Positions 6,828 to 9,197 of a DNA stretch of 9,197 nt are shown one piece after another; within the stretch, counting starts at the first letter, position 1; every line of letters starts with the position of its first letter. The notes under the pieces are model-generated. The model was given only the letters and a program-made list of their open reading frames with translations. It did no database searches and was not told where the DNA came from. The stretch covers positions 1 through 9,197 of the forward strand of contig JAFGIC010000406.1 in assembly GCA_016929815.1 (NCBI GenBank). Direction: 5' to 3'. A program made the translations under genes and the position numbers. Origin of the DNA: Deltaproteobacteria bacterium. Lineage in GTDB: Bacteria > Desulfobacterota > DSM-4660 > Desulfatiglandales > HGW-15.

Positions 6828-8185
6828 AATATAACATCCATGAGATTCCTGACGGAATCAAGTCCGATTAATTCCATTCCGGACATGGCCCTGCCGGCAT
6901 CCATATTGCTTTTCGAGAGGAGGCACCTTTTAAAGCCGAGCTTCTTGGCCTCGTTGATCCTGAGTTCAGGCTGACTTACTCCCCGGATCTCGCCTGCGAG
7001 GCCGACCTCGCCGAAGATGACCATGTCAGGCGCAACGGGCTTGTCCAGGTGGCTGGATATCATGGCGGAGACGATTCCAAGGTCAGCGGCGGGTTCATCC
7101 ACCTCTAGGCCGCCCGCCACATTCACAAATATATCCTGGTCGCCGAGGCCTATCCCCATCCTTTTGCCGAGGACCGCGGTAAGGAGTGATATCCTGTTAT
7201 GATCAACCCCTATGGCCGTTCTCCTGGGCATGCCCAGGGGGCTTGGCGTAACAAGGGCCTGGATCTCAACAAGTATAGGCCTTGTGCCTTCCAGACAGGG
7301 TATCACAACGGAACCTGCCGCGGTGCGTTCGGGTCTCTCCTCGAGGAAGATCCTGGAGGGGTTCCCAACCTCTATCAAACCGGCATCCTTCATCTCAAAG
7401 ACGCCGATTTCGTTGGATGATCCGAACCGGTTTTTGACGGCGCGGATGATCCTGTACATATGGCTGCTGTCGCCTTCAAAGTAGAGGACCGTATCCACGA
7501 GGTGCTCAAGGACCTTAGGCCCCGCGATAGCCCCGTCCTTTGTCACGTGCCCTATAAGAAATGTCGGCACATTTGACTCCTTGGCCCACCTTAAGAGCCT
7601 TGATGAGACCTCACGCAGCTGGCCGACGCTTCCGGGCGCCGAAGGCAGGGCGCTGGAATAGATGGTCTGAATCGAATCAACGATAAGGATGTCAGGCCTG
7701 AGATCTTTCATATTTTCAAAGAGGTCTTCAATGCAGGATCCCGAGAGGATAAACAGGTTGCCTGATCGAATGGCGAGACGCTCGGCGCGCAGCTTTATCT
7801 GCTGGGGCGACTCCTCGCCCGAAAGATACAGGGCCTTGAATCCCTTCAAGGAGAGCCTTCCCGCTGCCTGGAGAATAAGGGTGGATTTCCCGATGCCCGG
7901 ATCGCCTCCCAGCAGTATGAGCGATCCCGGTACAATACCCCCGCCAAGGGCGCGGTCGAACTCCGCCATGCCTGTTACCAGCCTGGGTTCCGGGTCAATA
8001 GATATTGAATCAATGGGAATGGGCAGGGATGCCGGAGATGATGTGCTTTTCCTGCCTCCGGGAGGCTCCCGGATCTCCTCCACAAAGGTGTTCCACTGGC
8101 TGCAGTCGGGGCATCTGCCCATCCATTTCAATGCCTGATAGCCGCAGTTCTGACATACAAAGATAGGTTTTGCCTGTTTTGACAT
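6824..8185 (-). CDS. radA: DNA repair protein RadA (Sms), ATP-dependent recombination helicase-like
   Basis: This is a 453-residue protein, full length for RadA. An N-terminal four-cysteine zinc finger (C11, C14, C25, C28) precedes a RecA-like ATPase with Walker A GDPGIGKST (94-102), Walker B ILIVD (about 166-170) and the RadA-specific KNRFG motif (251-255). The C-terminal part, from about 270 on, is the Lon-protease-like domain (VNVAGGLEVDEPAADLG, GEVGLAGEIRGV). RadA promotes branch migration and processing of recombination intermediates alongside RecA in the cytoplasm. All key motifs are intact. Its ATG directly follows the TAA of the upstream lipoprotein gene (no intervening base) and it has only a weak ribosome site, suggesting translational coupling. 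Its stop overlaps the nitroreductase stop by four bases (6824-6827). Confidence 0.98.
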   Translation of the reverse strand: MSKQAKPIFVCQNCGYQALKWMGRCPDCSQWNTFVEEIREPPGGRKSTSSPASLPIPIDSISIDPEPRLVTGMAEFDRALGGGIVPGSLILLGGDPGIGKSTLILQAAGRLSLKGFKALYLSGEESPQQIKLRAERLAIRSGNLFILSGSCIEDLFENMKDLRPDILIVDSIQTIYSSALPSAPGSVGQLREVSSRLLRWAKESNVPTFLIGHVTKDGAIAGPKVLEHLVDTVLYFEGDSSHMYRIIRAVKNRFGSSNEIGVFEMKDAGLIEVGNPSRIFLEERPERTAAGSVVIPCLEGTRPILVEIQALVTPSPLGMPRRTAIGVDHNRISLLTAVLGKRMGIGLGDQDIFVNVAGGLEVDEPAADLGIVSAMISSHLDKPVAPDMVIFGEVGLAGEIRGVSQPELRINEAKKLGFKRCLLSKSNMDAGRAMSGMELIGLDSVRNLMDVIF

Positions 8186-8725
8186 TTAAGGGCGGATTCC
8201 AGGCTGATTGTCATCTATCTCGGTGATGCCGTATTTTTCATAGAGTGACATAATAATTTTTCTCCACTGTTCATTTTCGTCTCTAGCCTTTTCAATTTTC
8301 CTGTTGGCCTCTATAATAATATTGTCGTTGTTTTGCTCAATGCCTGTCAGTTTGTTTCTGAAGCCGTTCAGCATAAGATCGGCCGCGTTGATATAAACGG
8401 CATGGGCCGCTTGTATTTCCGGATCTTTGGGTGTAATTGTCTTTAGACCGTCCGCAAACCTTTCATATGCAGGGATAATAAAGTCCCTGAGTTCATCCTG
8501 GATTCTCCGGTCGGTTGTGTAGTTTTTGCCTGTAACGGAGGCATAGCGTTCAAGTGATTTTTTTTCCAGTTCTGCGATTGATAAAATCCCCTGGTTTATA
8601 TAATTTACCAGGGTGACGGTGACGCGGCTCGTCAAGCCCCTGTTTATAGCGCAACCGCCGAACAGGAAGATTGCAGAAATGAAAAAAATCAGGATGTTCC
8701 CGGCCTTTCGCATCTGTTGGACCAT
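8186..8725 (-). CDS. Small helical lipoprotein of unknown function
   Basis: This is a 179-residue protein. Residues 1-25 form a lipoprotein signal peptide: basic RK, hydrophobic ILIFFISAIFLFG, then FGGC with Cys25. The mature part appears almost wholly alpha-helical and rich in charged residues, with a long amphipathic stretch at about 120-165 (IEQNNDN, ANRKIEKARDENEQW) suggesting a helical bundle or coiled coil. I do not recognise the family. ATG 8713 (residue 5) is an alternative start; neither start has a strong ribosome site. Its TAA (8186-8188) abuts the radA ATG, so the two genes are very probably one transcript. A link to RadA function is not implied, because one protein is extracytoplasmic and the other cytoplasmic. 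Confidence 0.8.
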   Translation of the reverse strand: MVQQMRKAGNILIFFISAIFLFGGCAINRGLTSRVTVTLVNYINQGILSIAELEKKSLERYASVTGKNYTTDRRIQDELRDFIIPAYERFADGLKTITPKDPEIQAAHAVYINAADLMLNGFRNKLTGIEQNNDNIIIEANRKIEKARDENEQWRKIIMSLYEKYGITEIDDNQPGIRP

Positions 8726-8786
8726 AAAGATTTTAGCAATCCTATTATGTTGATTTTTGTCCGAACCTCTGTTAAATCCTTACATA

Positions 8787-8816
8787 TTTTTACCAGCCGA
8801 TTAATCTATGTGTCAA
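8787..8816 (-). promoter_or_regulatory. Putative promoter of the lipoprotein-radA operon
   Basis: On the minus strand a perfect TTGACA (8816-8811) is followed, after an 18-base spacer, by TAAAAA (8792-8787, 4 of 6 to TATAAT) with an extended -10 TGG just before it. The transcript would begin about 55 bases before ATG 8725. This was found by eye; the spacing and the perfect -35 make it plausible. Confidence 0.42.
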
Positions 8817-8891
8817 CATGTATTATCATCTCATTATCTGATCTTTGGCCTTATTTGGGGGATGCTCCTAAAAGGCCTAATATGATGTCGG

Positions 8892-9197
8892 ATGAAAACG
8901 GTCGCTATGAATTATCGCATTACAGGCAATCCGGTTCTACTTGGGAAGGTCCCCCTGCCTTTAATTTCTTTCCTTATCCTGTTTCATGTTTTCATTCAAA
9001 CGTCCTTTGTTACATGTACCTATTCATCTGACAGCCCTTTTGACCTCTCTTCAAACTGGGGAGGCACAGGGCTGATGGAGGTCCCCAATGCGCGTATCCT
9101 TGAGGATGGGAGTATAAGACTGGGGGTTGCTGAGGCGTCGCCCTACAGGTGGTATTCGGCGGGTATGGGGATACTGCCCAGGATTGAATTTACCGGA
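8892..9197 (+). CDS. YjbH-like exopolysaccharide-associated outer-membrane protein, N-terminal part only
   Basis: The frame is open from ATG 8892 to the window end (102 codons), so only the N-terminus is visible. Residues about 20-40 are a hydrophobic signal-peptide core (PLISFLILFHVFI). The mature start PFDLSSNWGGTGLMEVPNARI (split here: PFDLSSN at 49-55, then WGGTGLMEVPNARI at 56-69) and the following DGSIRLGV, ASPYRWY and GILPRIEF match the conserved N-terminal block of YjbH-type proteins. Those typically read GGxGLxxxPxAR, then DG, then SxxxPYxxY, then PxLE. The family consists of outer-membrane beta-barrel proteins tied to exopolysaccharide or capsule production. ATG 8907 is an alternative start; neither start has a clear ribosome site. 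It is divergent from the lipoprotein-radA operon. Genes beyond the right edge would show whether a polysaccharide cluster follows. Confidence 0.68.
   Translation, partial: MKTVAMNYRITGNPVLLGKVPLPLISFLILFHVFIQTSFVTCTYSSDSPFDLSSNWGGTGLMEVPNARILEDGSIRLGVAEASPYRWYSAGMGILPRIEFTG

Noticed and set aside
8717..9031. 104-codon plus frame
   Set aside because: It is out of frame with the YjbH-like reading frame that carries the conserved block, and it starts inside the opposite-strand lipoprotein gene start.

Overview
The window reads as a chromosomal segment of a Gram-negative bacterium. Three predicted proteins carry lipoprotein signal peptides and one resembles an outer-membrane YjbH-type protein. 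Overall composition is moderate GC. The fused MFS/spermidine-synthase-like protein and this gene mix are compatible with a deltaproteobacterial (Desulfobacterota-like) genome, but that placement is an inference and no rRNA or other phylogenetic marker except radA is present.

Layout, left to right. (1) 1-2736, minus: a very large gene for an integral membrane protein, an MFS-like transporter half fused to a SAM-binding spermidine-synthase-like domain. Its 3' end lies beyond base 1. (2) 2737-3109: AT-rich divergent intergenic region with a plausible plus-strand promoter and a strong ribosome binding site. (3) 3110-4606, plus: a secreted lipoprotein predicted to fold as a right-handed beta-helix, followed by a rho-independent terminator. 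(4) 4692-4896: non-coding, repeat-containing and purine-rich. (5) 4897-5901, minus: a lipoprotein with an HESSH zinc-metallopeptidase motif. (6) 5902-6176: divergent intergenic region with a perfect inverted repeat. (7) 6177-6827, plus: a nitroreductase-family flavoprotein. (8) 6824-8185, minus: radA, whose stop codon overlaps the nitroreductase stop. (9) 8186-8725, minus: a small helical lipoprotein directly abutting radA and probably co-transcribed ahead of it. (10) 8892-9197, plus: the 5' end of a YjbH-like exopolysaccharide-associated outer-membrane protein, cut by the right edge.

The genes do not form one pathway. Five of the seven concern the envelope or membrane (transporter fusion, three lipoproteins, YjbH-like protein); RadA and the nitroreductase are housekeeping or stress functions. 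The only clear operon is small lipoprotein-radA. I see no mobile element, CRISPR array, tRNA or rRNA, and nothing that demands a new defence or mobile system. The least explained parts are the two large secreted lipoproteins (beta-helix and HESSH protein), which are convergent neighbours.
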